DNA of 64,000 nt from JADLGL01 sp050184415 (GCA_050184415.1 JBFXAJ010000013.1:1-64000), one strand, 5' to 3'; counted from the stretch's first letter, positions 51,860 to 61,266 are shown. Made by a program: numbers and translations. Notes: generated by a model from the letters alone, not told the origin.

Positions 51860-53113
51860 ATGGCGCGGAACATCGTCGTTCTCTGCGATGGCACCGGCAA
51901 CCAGATCGGCCAGAACATCTCGAACGTCCTGAAACTGTTCCGCTGCCTGACCACGGATGGCGACCAGGTCGCGTATTACGATTCCGGCGTCGGGACGCTC
52001 GGGCGGCTCAACCCGTGGCGCCGCTTCCTCGATTCCGCCGCGCGGGTCTGGGGACTGATGACCGGTGCCGGCCTCGACGACAACGTGCTCGACGCCTACC
52101 GCTTCATCGCCGAGACCTATCGCGACGGCGACCGGCTGTTCCTCCTCGGTTTCAGCCGCGGCGCCTATACCGTACGCGTGGTGGCGGCCCTGATCCATGT
52201 CGTAGGCCTCCTCCGGCCGGAGCAGATGAATCTCCTCGGCTATGCTCTGACCGCGTTCAAGAAGACCAGGGTGACCGACTCGATCGACGCCGCCATGGAA
52301 CGCGCGATCGCCGAGGCGATCCGGACCGAGGGCATCGACACCGATCTCGACCCGACCCGCGCCGCCGATCCGCCCGAGGAGCCCCTCGGCACGTATTTCG
52401 GCCGGATCGCCAATGCCCGCCGGGTCCCGATCCATTTCGTGGGTGTCTGGGACACGGTGAGCTCCGTGCTCGTGCCCCGCGTGGTCCCGATCCTTCCGAG
52501 GTTCGAGATCCTCGCCAACACGCGCAACAATCCGTCCGTGGCCAATTTCCGGCAGGCGGCGTCGATCGACGAGAAGCGCAGGATGTTCCGGCTCGACGTC
52601 TGGCTCGAGGGCCAGGACTTCGATCCGAGCGGGAAGGAGGGCGAGCTCGCGCCGCGGCAGGACCGCAAGGAGGTCTGGTTTGCCGGCTATCATTCCGACG
52701 TCGGCGGCGGCCATGCCGAGTCCGAGAGCGCGATGGCGAAATATCCGCTGGGCTGGATGATCTCGGAGGCCGCCACGAAGGGCTTGCGGTTCGACGCCAA
52801 CGAGGTGCTCCACCTTGTCGGCGGTTCGCCGATGCCCGGCCGGCCCTACAATCCCTATGTCGGACCCGATCCTGGCGGGCCGATCCACAATTCGATGAAC
52901 CCGGCCTGGGCGATCCTCGAATGGCTGCCGAAGCCGCTGCGGCGCCGCCAATGGCCGACGCGGCGGGGCTTCCTGGGGCTGTACCTCCCGCGAAGCGAGC
53001 CCCGGCTGATCCCGAATGGCGCTCTGATCCACAGCTCCGCCGTACGCCGCCGCGACAGCCGGATCGGCTACGAGCCGGTCAACTGGCCGGAGCGGTGGGA
53101 GGTGGAGGGGTGA
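51860..53113 (+). CDS. DUF2235 alpha/beta hydrolase
   Basis: This 417-residue cytoplasmic protein has the DUF2235 fold: RNIVVLCDGTGNQIGQNISN (20 residues) near the start, the nucleophile Ser99 in GFSRGAYTVRV, and the catalytic Asp/His region GYHSDVGGGHAES near residue 277. Relatives include type VI secretion lipase effectors (Tle1), but no secretion genes or immunity gene are nearby, so a housekeeping lipase-like role is equally possible. There is no signal peptide. The ATG is preceded by a GGGGGGAGAGAG tract. Confidence 0.88.
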   Translation: MARNIVVLCDGTGNQIGQNISNVLKLFRCLTTDGDQVAYYDSGVGTLGRLNPWRRFLDSAARVWGLMTGAGLDDNVLDAYRFIAETYRDGDRLFLLGFSRGAYTVRVVAALIHVVGLLRPEQMNLLGYALTAFKKTRVTDSIDAAMERAIAEAIRTEGIDTDLDPTRAADPPEEPLGTYFGRIANARRVPIHFVGVWDTVSSVLVPRVVPILPRFEILANTRNNPSVANFRQAASIDEKRRMFRLDVWLEGQDFDPSGKEGELAPRQDRKEVWFAGYHSDVGGGHAESESAMAKYPLGWMISEAATKGLRFDANEVLHLVGGSPMPGRPYNPYVGPDPGGPIHNSMNPAWAILEWLPKPLRRRQWPTRRGFLGLYLPRSEPRLIPNGALIHSSAVRRRDSRIGYEPVNWPERWEVEG

Positions 53114-53142
53114 ATAGCGAATAGTGAATCGCCATTCGCCCG

Positions 53143-53802
53143 CTACATCGCCGCCACCACCCGATACGCCGTCGGCAATCCGTGCTCGGCCGGAAGACGC
53201 CCGAAATCGTCCCTTCCGGCGGCGCAGAAGGCCGGTGTCCGTGGCGCGGGCCGGTGGGCCGCGATGAAGTCGCGACACGCCTCCATATCCGGAAGGTCCG
53301 TCGCGACGATCGGCTCCGCTCCAACAGACAGCACGAGCGCGTCCACCCGCTCAAACGGTGCCGGCGCATCCGGCCAGCGCAATGCCGCAAAATTCCAGCG
53401 GATCGCTTCGCCGCCGAAGGAATAGCCGAACACGGCGACGAGAAGGGCGAAAACCGGAATGCCGGTGCCGGGCCGAAGGCCACGCGTGAGATCGATCCGT
53501 CGCGCCGCCGGGTCGTCGGCCGATCTCCCGAACCGGCGGAGATCGCCGATCAGCCACATGGCCTCGGCGAGGACGTTGAGGAACACCGCCTCTTCGACCG
53601 GGATGTCGGCCGTGAAGAAGACGCTGGTCGCCGCAACTGACGCGCCATGAGCCAGCCAGATCTTCAGCTTCCGGCCGTTAATTGCCCGTCGCAGCGCGGG
53701 GGGTCCGGGGATCGGCGCGAGGATCAGGAGCGCGATCCAGCTCGTGACCAGCGTGACGAGCAGCGCGCCGATGAGGTGCGTCAGGTCGTAATTGCCCGTC
53801 AT
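53143..53802 (-). CDS. Membrane protein of unknown function
   Basis: This 219-residue protein has about four transmembrane segments (for example LIGALLVTLVTSWIALLILA, 20 residues, near the N-terminus) and a soluble C-terminal domain (about 150-219) rich in Asp, Ala and Pro. I do not recognise it. It converges with the DUF2235 gene and lies 6 bases from the next gene on its own strand, so the two membrane-protein genes may be one operon. Confidence 0.6.
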   Translation of the reverse strand: MTGNYDLTHLIGALLVTLVTSWIALLILAPIPGPPALRRAINGRKLKIWLAHGASVAATSVFFTADIPVEEAVFLNVLAEAMWLIGDLRRFGRSADDPAARRIDLTRGLRPGTGIPVFALLVAVFGYSFGGEAIRWNFAALRWPDAPAPFERVDALVLSVGAEPIVATDLPDMEACRDFIAAHRPAPRTPAFCAAGRDDFGRLPAEHGLPTAYRVVAAM

Positions 53803-53808
53803 CGCGAG

Positions 53809-54129
53809 CTACGCCGAGGGTGCCGCCCTGCGGCGGGCGAGGCGGACGACATCCACCACGACCCAGATCGATTGCGGGATCAGATAGGGCACGACGGCGG
53901 CTGCATCGAAGCCGCTGCCGGCATTGCTGGTGAAGCCGACCGCGACGAAGATGATGGCGATGGAGGCCAGATGGGCGATCGCGAGACGCAGCGGCTCCGA
54001 CACCCGGCCACGGAGCAGCCACAGGAAGAGCCGCGAAATCAGGAAGGTCGCGATGAGGGCGCCGAGAAACGTCCCGATCGCCGCAGCCTCGGCCGCCCCT
54101 TCCGTTGTGACTTCCGCCTCGCCTTCCAC
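53809..54129 (-). CDS. Small membrane protein
   Basis: This 106-residue protein has three hydrophobic segments (about 17-38, 50-65 and 78-95) and a basic C-terminus (VRLARRRAAPSA). The start is GTG at 54129, with GGGAGG five bases upstream on the minus strand; no in-frame ATG gives a plausible product. It is probably cotranscribed with the downstream membrane-protein gene. No family is recognised. Confidence 0.55.
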   Translation of the reverse strand: MEGEAEVTTEGAAEAAAIGTFLGALIATFLISRLFLWLLRGRVSEPLRLAIAHLASIAIIFVAVGFTSNAGSGFDAAAVVPYLIPQSIWVVVDVVRLARRRAAPSA

Positions 54130-54282
54130 GCCATCCTCCCGGAAAGCGGCGGAGAATGGGAAGGGCTGATGGCGTTGTAAAGAAGGGACGACGTCGAGTC
54201 GCGAGGCTGCAAAGGGGCTTGGTTTCAAGCCGTCGAAGGTGAGCAGAGGCTCGACCCGGGCATGACCTGAGCGCCAAACGGA

Positions 54283-54320
54283 CGAAGACCCGCCGCGGGG
54301 ATGGCCGCAGCGGGTCTTCG
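54283..54320 (-). terminator. Terminator of the glycine-zipper gene
   Basis: CGAAGACCCGC pairs perfectly with GCGGGTCTTCG (11 pairs), and an inner GCGG/CCGC extends the stem. It lies about 60 bases downstream of the stop on the minus strand. Confidence 0.8.
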
Positions 54321-54383
54321 GATCGGACTTTCGGGTTGCGAGAGGCGGCTCGTCCCGAAGGTCCAGACGTCTTGGGTGAAGGC

Positions 54384-54758
54384 CTAGAGGTAGTAGCCCT
54401 GCATGCAGGCGCCGAAGGCGGCGGTGTAGGCGTTGTTCCAGGCCGGGTTGCCGATGGCGGCACCGCCGAGGGCACCGACGCCCGCGCCGATCGCAGCGCC
54501 CGCACCCGGTGCGCCGAAGCCATAGCCGCCGATCAGGAAGCCCGCGCCGGCGCCGAGGAGGGTGCCGACCACCACCGGACGGGCCCGCGGCCCGACCGCG
54601 CCGTTCGCGTAGGACTGGGCGTAGCTGTCGCAGGCAGCCTGCGAGACCACGACGACCTGCTGGACTGGCACCGGGCCGTAGGCGAAGGCGGAGGTCGAGC
54701 CGGCGACGGTGCCGAGGGCGAGGGTCGAGGCGACAGCGGTCTTGGCGAAGATGTTCAT
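54384..54758 (-). CDS. Glycine-zipper envelope protein
   Basis: This 124-residue protein has a signal peptide (MNIFAKTAVASTLALGTVAG, 20 residues, with the site soon after). The mature part has a glycine-zipper stretch (GTLLGAGAGFLIGGYGFGAP, 20 residues, then GAAIGAGVGALGGAAIG) of the kind found in envelope proteins that insert in or span a membrane. It contains two Cys that could pair. A strong terminator follows. Confidence 0.8.
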   Translation of the reverse strand: MNIFAKTAVASTLALGTVAGSTSAFAYGPVPVQQVVVVSQAACDSYAQSYANGAVGPRARPVVVGTLLGAGAGFLIGGYGFGAPGAGAAIGAGVGALGGAAIGNPAWNNAYTAAFGACMQGYYL

Positions 54759-55160
54759 CGGGGTGTTCCTCAGAGCTTTTGTGGCGGTCCGGTTTCGGCG
54801 CCGCGGTGAATTCATGAGCATGGTTTTGACGCACGCCCTCTGAACGCGATCTGAGGCGGTTGTTATCTGGCGTTCAGGAAGCGAAACGGCCGATCGAAGC
54901 CCCCCGGACGGCAGGCTTCCGGCTCGCCCCTCCTCGAAGTCAACGGGTTGTTGCTTGCGCCAACCCCATAACGGACTCCGTCCCGGCCTCCGCGCCGGGA
55001 CCCAATGGCCGATCGATTGATGCGGCTCCGCGGAGTCACCCCGAGGAGCCGCGGCCGCCGTCAGGCCAATGGACCCCGGGTCAAGCCCCGGGGGAGGAGT
55101 CTGTGGTCAGGCTATGCCCCCGACATGCGCCGCAAGGGAGCCGCCGATCGAAGGCGAAGC
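54759..55160. other. Intergenic region with C-rich hairpins
   Basis: This gap of about 400 bases contains the promoter of the glycine-zipper gene and several palindromes, such as CCCGG/CCGGG pairs around 55070-55095. They resemble the mosaic repeats elsewhere. I see no gene. Confidence 0.5.
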
Positions 55161-56087
55161 CTAAGGCTTCGCCCCGATCGCCTCGACGATGGCGAGCGCG
55201 GCCGGTACCCGCGTTGGCGCGAACTCTTCGCGGAGACGGACCATCTCGGCGCGGATCGGTTCGATCTGCGCGAGGAGGGCGGCGTAGCGCTCGGCATCGG
55301 CCGGATCGGTGAAGGCCGGCCGCTGCGTGGCGTCGTCAAAGTTGAAGTTGGGTGAGCGGGCGACCAGCATTGCGACGAGCTCGGCATGGACCTCGTTGAG
55401 CGCGACCGCCTGCGCTGCCGGGGCGCGATAGAAGTCGCGCTCGGCCATCGCCCGTTGCCGGACGGCGTCGAGGAACAGGAGCCGGGCGCTGTCGGGCAGG
55501 GTGGTCTCGATGGCATCGACCGCATCGACCTCGGCGAGCTTCATCGTGTCGATGCGGTCGTAGAGCGCCTGCGCGCCCTCGCGGAACGCCGTCGTCACTG
55601 CCTCGGCATTGAGGAGCGCCGCCTGGTCGAGCATCCTCGTCGTGTCGAAGAGACCGTCGAGCGACGGGTCGTCCGCCGCCTCGACCAGCGCCTCGATCTC
55701 GGCATTGGTGCGGTCGGCGATGGCGTAGCTCTCGCGGGTTAGCGTGCCGGCTCGCGTCTCGCTCGCCGCGATGACGTCGAAGACGTTCTCAGGTCCCGCC
55801 GCGGCCAGTTCGTCGTTGAACCGGTTGGCGTCGAGCGTGGTCGAAATCTGCGGATAGGCAGTCCCGACGACGCCGATCGCGGCCAGGATGATGAGGAAGG
55901 CCGGCGCGGCGGGCTTCCGCTTGAAGGTGCCGGCGATCAGGAGCGCCAGCACGAACAGGCCGCCCAAGATGGCGAGCGTCCGCACCATGAGGCTGATGAA
56001 GCCCCAGACGGTCGGGTAGGTGAACACCGTGAGCGCGACGATCACCACCGCCAGAAAGAGGAGCGCGATCCGCGTTGCCCTGGTCAT
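55161..56087 (-). CDS. Membrane protein with coiled-coil domain
   Basis: This 308-residue protein has three hydrophobic N-terminal helices (about 5-80, including TLAILGGLFVLALLIAGTF and LIILAAIGVVGTAYP). A long soluble helical region (about 95-308, rich in Ala, Glu, Asp and Arg) follows and is probably coiled coil. I do not recognise it; it could be a membrane-anchored structural or signalling protein. It is transcribed away from hisS. Confidence 0.6.
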   Translation of the reverse strand: MTRATRIALLFLAVVIVALTVFTYPTVWGFISLMVRTLAILGGLFVLALLIAGTFKRKPAAPAFLIILAAIGVVGTAYPQISTTLDANRFNDELAAAGPENVFDVIAASETRAGTLTRESYAIADRTNAEIEALVEAADDPSLDGLFDTTRMLDQAALLNAEAVTTAFREGAQALYDRIDTMKLAEVDAVDAIETTLPDSARLLFLDAVRQRAMAERDFYRAPAAQAVALNEVHAELVAMLVARSPNFNFDDATQRPAFTDPADAERYAALLAQIEPIRAEMVRLREEFAPTRVPAALAIVEAIGAKP

Positions 56088-56268
56088 GTGTCCCCCGAGG
56101 AATTGCGCGCGAAAGAGCAGCGCGGGCGCCGTTTGTCAAAGGCTGCGCCGCCGAACGGCCCGCGTCCGATGGTCATCACTCGGCACGGGCGGCCGCAAAG
56201 CTTGCTGGCCCAAGGTCGATCGGCTACCAAGCCCGCGCTCTGAAGAAGTCGCCAACCCCGTAGCTCTC

Positions 56269-56284
56269 CCGCGCCATGGCGCGG
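56269..56284. repeat. Perfect 16-base palindrome
   Basis: CCGCGCCATGGCGCGG is a perfect palindrome 22 bases upstream of hisS. It could be a protein-binding site or a hairpin in the leader. No other copy was noticed in the window. Confidence 0.45.
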
Positions 56285-56306
56285 TCGCTGGACTGTCCGC
56301 AAACCC

Positions 56307-57872
56307 ATGGCCGGCAACGACATCCGATTGAAGGCGCGGCTGCCGCGCGGCTTTGCCGACCGTGCCGCGGCCGATATCCGCGCGGTCGACGGCATGCTGA
56401 CGCGCATCAAGGCGGTCTACGAGCGCTACGGCTTCGACCCGGTCGAGACGCCGCTTGTCGAATACACCGACGCATTGGGGAAATTCCTCCCGGACCAGGA
56501 CCGTCCCAACGAGGGCGTCTTCTCCTTCCAGGACGACGACGAGCACTGGCTGTCGCTGCGCTATGACCTGACCGCGCCGCTCGCCCGCTACGTCGCCGAG
56601 AATTTCGACCGCCTGCCGAAGCCGTTCCGGAGCTACCGCGCCGGCTGGGTGTTCCGCAACGAGAAGCCTGGTCCCGGCCGCTTCCGCCAGTTCATGCAGT
56701 TCGACGCCGACACGGTCGGCTCTGCGTCGCCGGCGGCGGATGCCGAGATGTGCATGATGATGGCGGACGCGGTTGAAGCGGTCGGCATCGGGCGCGGCCA
56801 GTACGCCATCAAGGTCAATTCACGCCGCGTCCTCGACGGCGTCCTCGACGTCGCGGGCCTCTCGGGCGCCGAGAATCTCGGCCGCCGCCTCACGGTGCTC
56901 CGCGCCATCGACAAGTTCGACCGTCTCGGCATGGACGGCGTCCGCGACCTCCTCGGCCCCGGCCGCAAGGACGAGAGCGGCGATTTCACCAAGGGCGCGG
57001 GCCTCGATGGCGACCAGATCGCAGCGATCTTCCGCTTCGTGAACGCGAAGACCTTCGTCGGAGCGATGGCGGGCGGAGGCGACCCGACCGGGCTCGGCCT
57101 TCCGACGCCGGCACCCGCCAATAGCGGCCGCCGCTTCGACATCGTGTCCTTCCTCGACATGGTGTTCGGCAAGAACGAGATCGCGGCCGCCGGCAGTGCC
57201 GAGCTCCGCGCCATCGCCGACCTCGTCGAGGCCGCCGGCTATGCCGACCGCATCGAGATCGACACCTCCGTCGTGCGGGGCCTCGAGTATTACACGGGCG
57301 CCGTGTTCGAGGCGCAGCTCCTCTTCGACGTGCCGAACGAGAAGGGCGAGACGGTGGTCTTCGGCTCGATCGGCGGCGGCGGTCGCTATGACGGCCTCGT
57401 CGGACGCTTCCGCGGCGAGGCGACGCCCGCGACGGGTTTCTCGATCGGCGTCTCCCGCCTCGCCTCGGCGCTGAAGGCGCTCGGCAGGCTCGACGAGGCG
57501 GCCGAGACCGCCGGCCCGGTGGTCGTCCTCGTCATGGATCGCGACCGCATCGCCGATGTCCAGAAGATGGTGGCGGAGCTGCGCAACGCTGGTGTCACGG
57601 CGGAGCTGTATCTCGGCGGCGCCGGCATGAAGGCGCAGATGAAATATGCCGACCGGCGCAACGCGCCCTGCGTCGTCATCCAGGGGCAAGACGAGCGGGC
57701 CCGCGGTGTGGTTCAGATCAAGGACCTCGTGCTCGGCAAGCAGCTCGCCGAGGCGGTCGAGGGCCACGAGGCGTGGCAGAAGGAGCGGCCGGGGCAGTTC
57801 GAGGTCGGCGTGGCCGACATCGTGCCGACGGTGAAGGAGCTGCTGGAAAGGCAACAGGGCGGGGGGCGCTAG
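56307..57872 (+). CDS. hisS: Histidyl-tRNA synthetase (alphaproteobacterial type)
   Basis: This 521-residue class II synthetase charges tRNA-His. Motif 2 reads FRSYRAGWVFRNEKPGPGRF (20 residues) instead of the more common RYERPQKGRYREF, as in many alphaproteobacteria, where the partner tRNA-His lacks the usual G-1. The His-specific motifs follow, including RGLEYYTGAVFEAQL and GSIGGGGRYDGLVGRF, with an anticodon-binding domain at the C-terminus (about 410-521). It is the first gene of hisS-hisZ-hisG, and 8 bases separate it from hisZ. The usual length is about 420-500. Confidence 0.95.
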   Translation: MAGNDIRLKARLPRGFADRAAADIRAVDGMLTRIKAVYERYGFDPVETPLVEYTDALGKFLPDQDRPNEGVFSFQDDDEHWLSLRYDLTAPLARYVAENFDRLPKPFRSYRAGWVFRNEKPGPGRFRQFMQFDADTVGSASPAADAEMCMMMADAVEAVGIGRGQYAIKVNSRRVLDGVLDVAGLSGAENLGRRLTVLRAIDKFDRLGMDGVRDLLGPGRKDESGDFTKGAGLDGDQIAAIFRFVNAKTFVGAMAGGGDPTGLGLPTPAPANSGRRFDIVSFLDMVFGKNEIAAAGSAELRAIADLVEAAGYADRIEIDTSVVRGLEYYTGAVFEAQLLFDVPNEKGETVVFGSIGGGGRYDGLVGRFRGEATPATGFSIGVSRLASALKALGRLDEAAETAGPVVVLVMDRDRIADVQKMVAELRNAGVTAELYLGGAGMKAQMKYADRRNAPCVVIQGQDERARGVVQIKDLVLGKQLAEAVEGHEAWQKERPGQFEVGVADIVPTVKELLERQQGGGR

Positions 57873-57880
57873 GAGCCATC

Positions 57881-59026
57881 GTGGAGACGCCCGTCGATCG
57901 CCTGCGCAACGTGCTGGAGGACGCCGGCTATTCCTTTGTCGAGCCGCCGCTGCTGCACGACGCCGACCTCTTTCTCGACCTTGCCGGAGAGGATCTGCGG
58001 CGGCGGATGTACCTGACGGCATCGGCGGACGGGGTCGAGCTCTGCCTCCGGCCCGACTACACGATCCCGGTCGCGCTCCAGCACCTCACCAAGGGCGGCG
58101 ACCCCAAGCGGGTTGCGGCCTATGCTTATTGCGGCCCGGTGTTCCGCCAGCGGCCGGGCGAGACGGGGGAATTCTGGCAGGCCGGCGTGGAATCGATCGG
58201 CCGTTCGGACATCGCCGATGCCGACGCGGACATCCTCGCCCTCGCGATCGAGGGCGTTGCCGTGTTCGACGTGCGTGAGCCCGCGATCCGGATCGGCGAT
58301 TCGGCGCTGTTCGAGGCGCTCCTCGATGCCCTGCCGCTGCCCGACGTCTGGCGGCGCCGTCTCGCGCGCGCCTTCGGCGACCGGCCTCGGATCGATGCGC
58401 TCCTCGACGAGCTCTCCGGCCGGACCGTGCGTCCGCGGCCCGCCCAGCTCGGGATGGAGGCGCTGGACAAGCTTGCGGGCCGGGCCGGCGCGCTCGACGA
58501 GGCGACGATTCGCTCCCACGTCGAAGAGGTCTTCCAGCAGGCCGGCCTGCCGATGAGCGGCGGTCGGACGCCGGCGGAGATCGTCGAGCGCTTCGTCGAG
58601 CAGGCCGAGCTCGACGCCGGCTCGGATGACGGCCGTGCTGCCGCGGAAACCATCCGCCGGTTCCTCGAGATCGCCGGACCGCCCACGCAGGCTGCGCTGG
58701 CCCTCGGCGAGCTCGCCCAGCGCGAGGGCCTCGACATCGGCGCGGCCGTCGGCCGCTTCGCCGAGCGGACCCACGGCCTCGTCCGGCACGGCATCGATAT
58801 CGATCGGATCCGCTTCGCGGCCGATTTCGGCCGAAGACTCGACTACTATACCGGCTTCGTCTTCGAGCTGTCCGATCCGGCGCGCCCGGAGCAGAAGCCC
58901 CTGGCCGGCGGCGGGCGCTACGACCATCTCCTCTCGCTCATCAGGAGCCGCAACGGCACCGGCACGGACGTTCCCGCCGTGGGCGTCGCCTTCTGGCTCG
59001 ACCGGCTCGGCGCCATGACCCCATGA
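57881..59026 (+). CDS. hisZ: ATP phosphoribosyltransferase regulatory subunit
   Basis: HisZ is a HisRS-like paralogue without synthetase activity that forms a complex with short-form HisG for the first step of histidine synthesis. The 381-residue protein retains the class II fold (LRPDYTIPVALQHL, VFRQRPGETGEFWQAGVE and RRLDYYTGFVFELSD) but not full catalytic motifs. The start is GTG at 57881 with AGGAG upstream, 8 bases after hisS; the stop overlaps the hisG start by ATGA, so the three genes are one operon. Confidence 0.92.
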   Translation: METPVDRLRNVLEDAGYSFVEPPLLHDADLFLDLAGEDLRRRMYLTASADGVELCLRPDYTIPVALQHLTKGGDPKRVAAYAYCGPVFRQRPGETGEFWQAGVESIGRSDIADADADILALAIEGVAVFDVREPAIRIGDSALFEALLDALPLPDVWRRRLARAFGDRPRIDALLDELSGRTVRPRPAQLGMEALDKLAGRAGALDEATIRSHVEEVFQQAGLPMSGGRTPAEIVERFVEQAELDAGSDDGRAAAETIRRFLEIAGPPTQAALALGELAQREGLDIGAAVGRFAERTHGLVRHGIDIDRIRFAADFGRRLDYYTGFVFELSDPARPEQKPLAGGGRYDHLLSLIRSRNGTGTDVPAVGVAFWLDRLGAMTP

Positions 59027-59772
59027 ACGGCACCAACGCGCTCATCCTCGCGGTCCCCTCGAAGGGCCGCCTCCAGGAGAACGCGGCCGCGTTCTTCGCC
59101 CGGCACGGCATCGAGTTCGCCCGCGAGAACAAGCGGATCTATTGGGGCACCGTCCCCGGCCTCGACGAAATCGAGGTGGCGTTCCGGTCGGCCGGGGACA
59201 TCGCCGGCCAGCTTGCCGCGGGCTCCGTGCACCTCGGCGTCACTGGCCGCGACCTCGTCGAGGAGACCATCGACGACTGGAAGCAGCGCGTGGAGCTCGT
59301 CGCGCCACTCGGCTTCGGCTTCGCCGATGTCGTCGTCGCCGTGCCCGACGCCTGGATCGACGTCGAGACCATGGCGGACCTCGATGACGTCGCCGGCGAT
59401 TTCCGCCGCCGCCACGGCCGCCGGCTCAAGGTCGCGACGAAATACTTCAACCTGACCCAGCGCTTCTTCGCCGGCCACGGCATTGCCGACTACCGGGTGG
59501 TCGAGAGCGTCGGCGCCACCGAAGGGGCGCCGGCGGCGGGGGTTGCGGACCTCATCGTCGACATCACGACGAGCCGCGAGACCCTCAAGGCCAACCGGCT
59601 CAAGGAACTCCGCGACGGCACGATCCTCCGCTCGGAGGCGCACCTCGTCGCCAGCCTGACTGCGGCGTGGACCGACGCCGCGCGGGCGGGGCTCGACCAG
59701 CTCGCGGCGCGGATGGGCATCGAGGGCGACGCCGGCGGCCTCGCCGCGCTGGTCCGGCGCGTTGGGGGATAG
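59023..59772 (+). CDS. hisG: ATP phosphoribosyltransferase (short form)
   Basis: HisG couples ATP and PRPP to give phosphoribosyl-ATP. This 249-residue protein is the short form without the regulatory ACT-like domain, matching the presence of hisZ. Motifs are LILAVPSKGRLQENAAAFF, HLGVTGRDLVEET, KVATKYFNLTQRFF and EGAPAAGVADLIVDITTS with the PRPP loop. The start overlaps hisZ by four bases. Feedback control by histidine would act through HisZ. Confidence 0.95.
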   Translation: MNGTNALILAVPSKGRLQENAAAFFARHGIEFARENKRIYWGTVPGLDEIEVAFRSAGDIAGQLAAGSVHLGVTGRDLVEETIDDWKQRVELVAPLGFGFADVVVAVPDAWIDVETMADLDDVAGDFRRRHGRRLKVATKYFNLTQRFFAGHGIADYRVVESVGATEGAPAAGVADLIVDITTSRETLKANRLKELRDGTILRSEAHLVASLTAAWTDAARAGLDQLAARMGIEGDAGGLAALVRRVGG

Positions 59773-59859
59773 TGGCGGGCAAGGGCGCGCAGTCCCGCCG
59801 GAAGGGTATCGTTGATCGGGTGGGACGCGGTGAGATGAAGTGAAGAGCCCCAGACCTCG

Positions 59860-60315
59860 CTATCGCCGCGCTGCAAAAAACGCCCGCAGGAGATCGCCGG
59901 CCGCGCTTTCCCCAATACCGCCATAGACTTCCGGTGCGTGGAGACAGGTCGGTGCCGAGAAGAAGCGGACGCCGTTCTCGACCGCTCCCCCCTTCGGATC
60001 CGACGCCCCGAAATAGAGCCGGCGGATGCGGGCGAAGGAGATCGCGCCGGCGCACATCGTGCAGGGTTCCAGCGTGACGTGGAGGTCGCAGTCGGTAAGG
60101 CGCTCGGTCCCGAGCGTTGCGGAGGCGGCACGGATCGCGATCATCTCGGCGTGGGCCGTCGGATCGCGGCATTCGAGCGTACGGTTGCCGGCGGCGGCGA
60201 CCACGGCGCCGTCGCGGACGATGACCGCGCCGACCGGCACCTCGCCGCGGGCCGCGGCCTGTTCGGCCTCGACGAGCGCGAGCTCCATCGGGTTCACCGC
60301 CACGAGCCTTCCCAA
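59860..60315 (-). CDS. tadA: tRNA adenosine deaminase-type enzyme
   Basis: This 151-residue zinc deaminase has HAEMIAI (His55, Glu57) and PCTMCAGA (Cys85, Cys88), which set the active site. This is the TadA signature for deaminating A34 of tRNA-Arg, although some members act on guanine or other bases. The FGASDPKGGAVE end is typical of TadA. The ATG at 60315 is used; a second ATG at 60288 (MELALVEAEQ) is possible. It is divergent from rluB, 39 bases away, an arrangement common in this group. Confidence 0.92.
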   Translation of the reverse strand: MGRLVAVNPMELALVEAEQAAARGEVPVGAVIVRDGAVVAAAGNRTLECRDPTAHAEMIAIRAASATLGTERLTDCDLHVTLEPCTMCAGAISFARIRRLYFGASDPKGGAVENGVRFFSAPTCLHAPEVYGGIGESAAGDLLRAFFAARR

Positions 60316-60354
60316 ATCCGTCGCACCAAGCCGCAGCGATTGCTAAGAGGAGCC

Positions 60355-61266
60355 ATGACAACGAAGCCTTCCGGCGAACCGCAGACGAACGGCGAACGCA
60401 TCGCCAAGGTGATGGCCCGCGCCGGCCTCTGCTCGCGACGCGAGGCGGAGGCCTGGATCGCCGCCGGCCGCGTCCAGCTCAACGGCCGTGTTCTCGACAG
60501 TCCGGCCGTGACGGTCGGCCCCGAGGACGCGATCGTCGTGGACGGCAACCCGCTGCCGACCCGTGAGCCGACGCGACTCTGGCTCTATCACAAGCCGAAA
60601 GGGCTCGTCACAACCGCCCGCGACCCGGAAGGCCGCCCTACGGTGCTGTCGGCGCTGCCGCCCGAATTGCCCCGCGTCGTCACCGTCGGCCGCCTCGACA
60701 TCAACACCGAAGGGCTGCTCCTCCTCACCAATGATGGCGGGCTCGCGCGCGTCCTCGAACTGCCGTCGACCGGCTGGCTGCGCCGCTACCGTGTCCGGGT
60801 CCATGGCGAGGTCGACGAAGCGCGCCTCCGGGAGCTTGCCGATGGCCTCGCCCTCGACGGCATCCTTTACGGCCCGGTCGAGGCGGCGCTCGAACGGCGA
60901 CAGGGCAGCAATGCCTGGCTCGTGGTCGGCCTTCGCGAGGGCAAGAACCGCGAGATCAAGAAGATCATGGAGCATCTCGGCCTTGCCGTGACCCGGCTGA
61001 TCCGGGTCTCGTTCGGCCCGTTCCAGCTCGGCGATCTCCCGGTCGGCACCGTGCGCGAGGTGCCGCGGAAAATCCTCCGCGACCAGCTCGGCGAGCGGCT
61101 GACGAAGGAGGCGGGCGCCGACTTCCCGAAGGTTTCCCGGCAGGGCGCCGAGGTCCGGCCCGCGGCCGCGAGGCCCGCCCCGTCGGCCGCCCGGAAGACG
61201 CGGCCGGCGCCGCCGGCGGCACGAAGGCGGCCGGGGCAGGGTGGCCATGCGGATCGTCGGCGGTGA
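60355..61266 (+). CDS. rluB: 23S rRNA pseudouridine synthase, RluB type
   Basis: This 303-residue RsuA/RluB/RluE-family enzyme has an S4 domain (about 13-60, RIAKVMARAGLCSRREAEAW, 20 residues) and a catalytic domain with Asp115 in GRLDINTEGLLLLTNDG. KNREIKKIMEHLGL follows further on. A Pro/Ala/Arg-rich C-terminal tail of about 50 residues is longer than in most members and probably disordered. RluB modifies U2605 of 23S rRNA; related members modify other sites. It overlaps rsmD by 20 bases. Confidence 0.92.
   Translation: MTTKPSGEPQTNGERIAKVMARAGLCSRREAEAWIAAGRVQLNGRVLDSPAVTVGPEDAIVVDGNPLPTREPTRLWLYHKPKGLVTTARDPEGRPTVLSALPPELPRVVTVGRLDINTEGLLLLTNDGGLARVLELPSTGWLRRYRVRVHGEVDEARLRELADGLALDGILYGPVEAALERRQGSNAWLVVGLREGKNREIKKIMEHLGLAVTRLIRVSFGPFQLGDLPVGTVREVPRKILRDQLGERLTKEAGADFPKVSRQGAEVRPAAARPAPSAARKTRPAPPAARRRPGQGGHADRRR

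Noticed and set aside
51860..53113. Type VI secretion effector island
   Set aside because: The DUF2235 gene has no vgrG, hcp, adaptor or immunity-like neighbour; only the fold suggests it.
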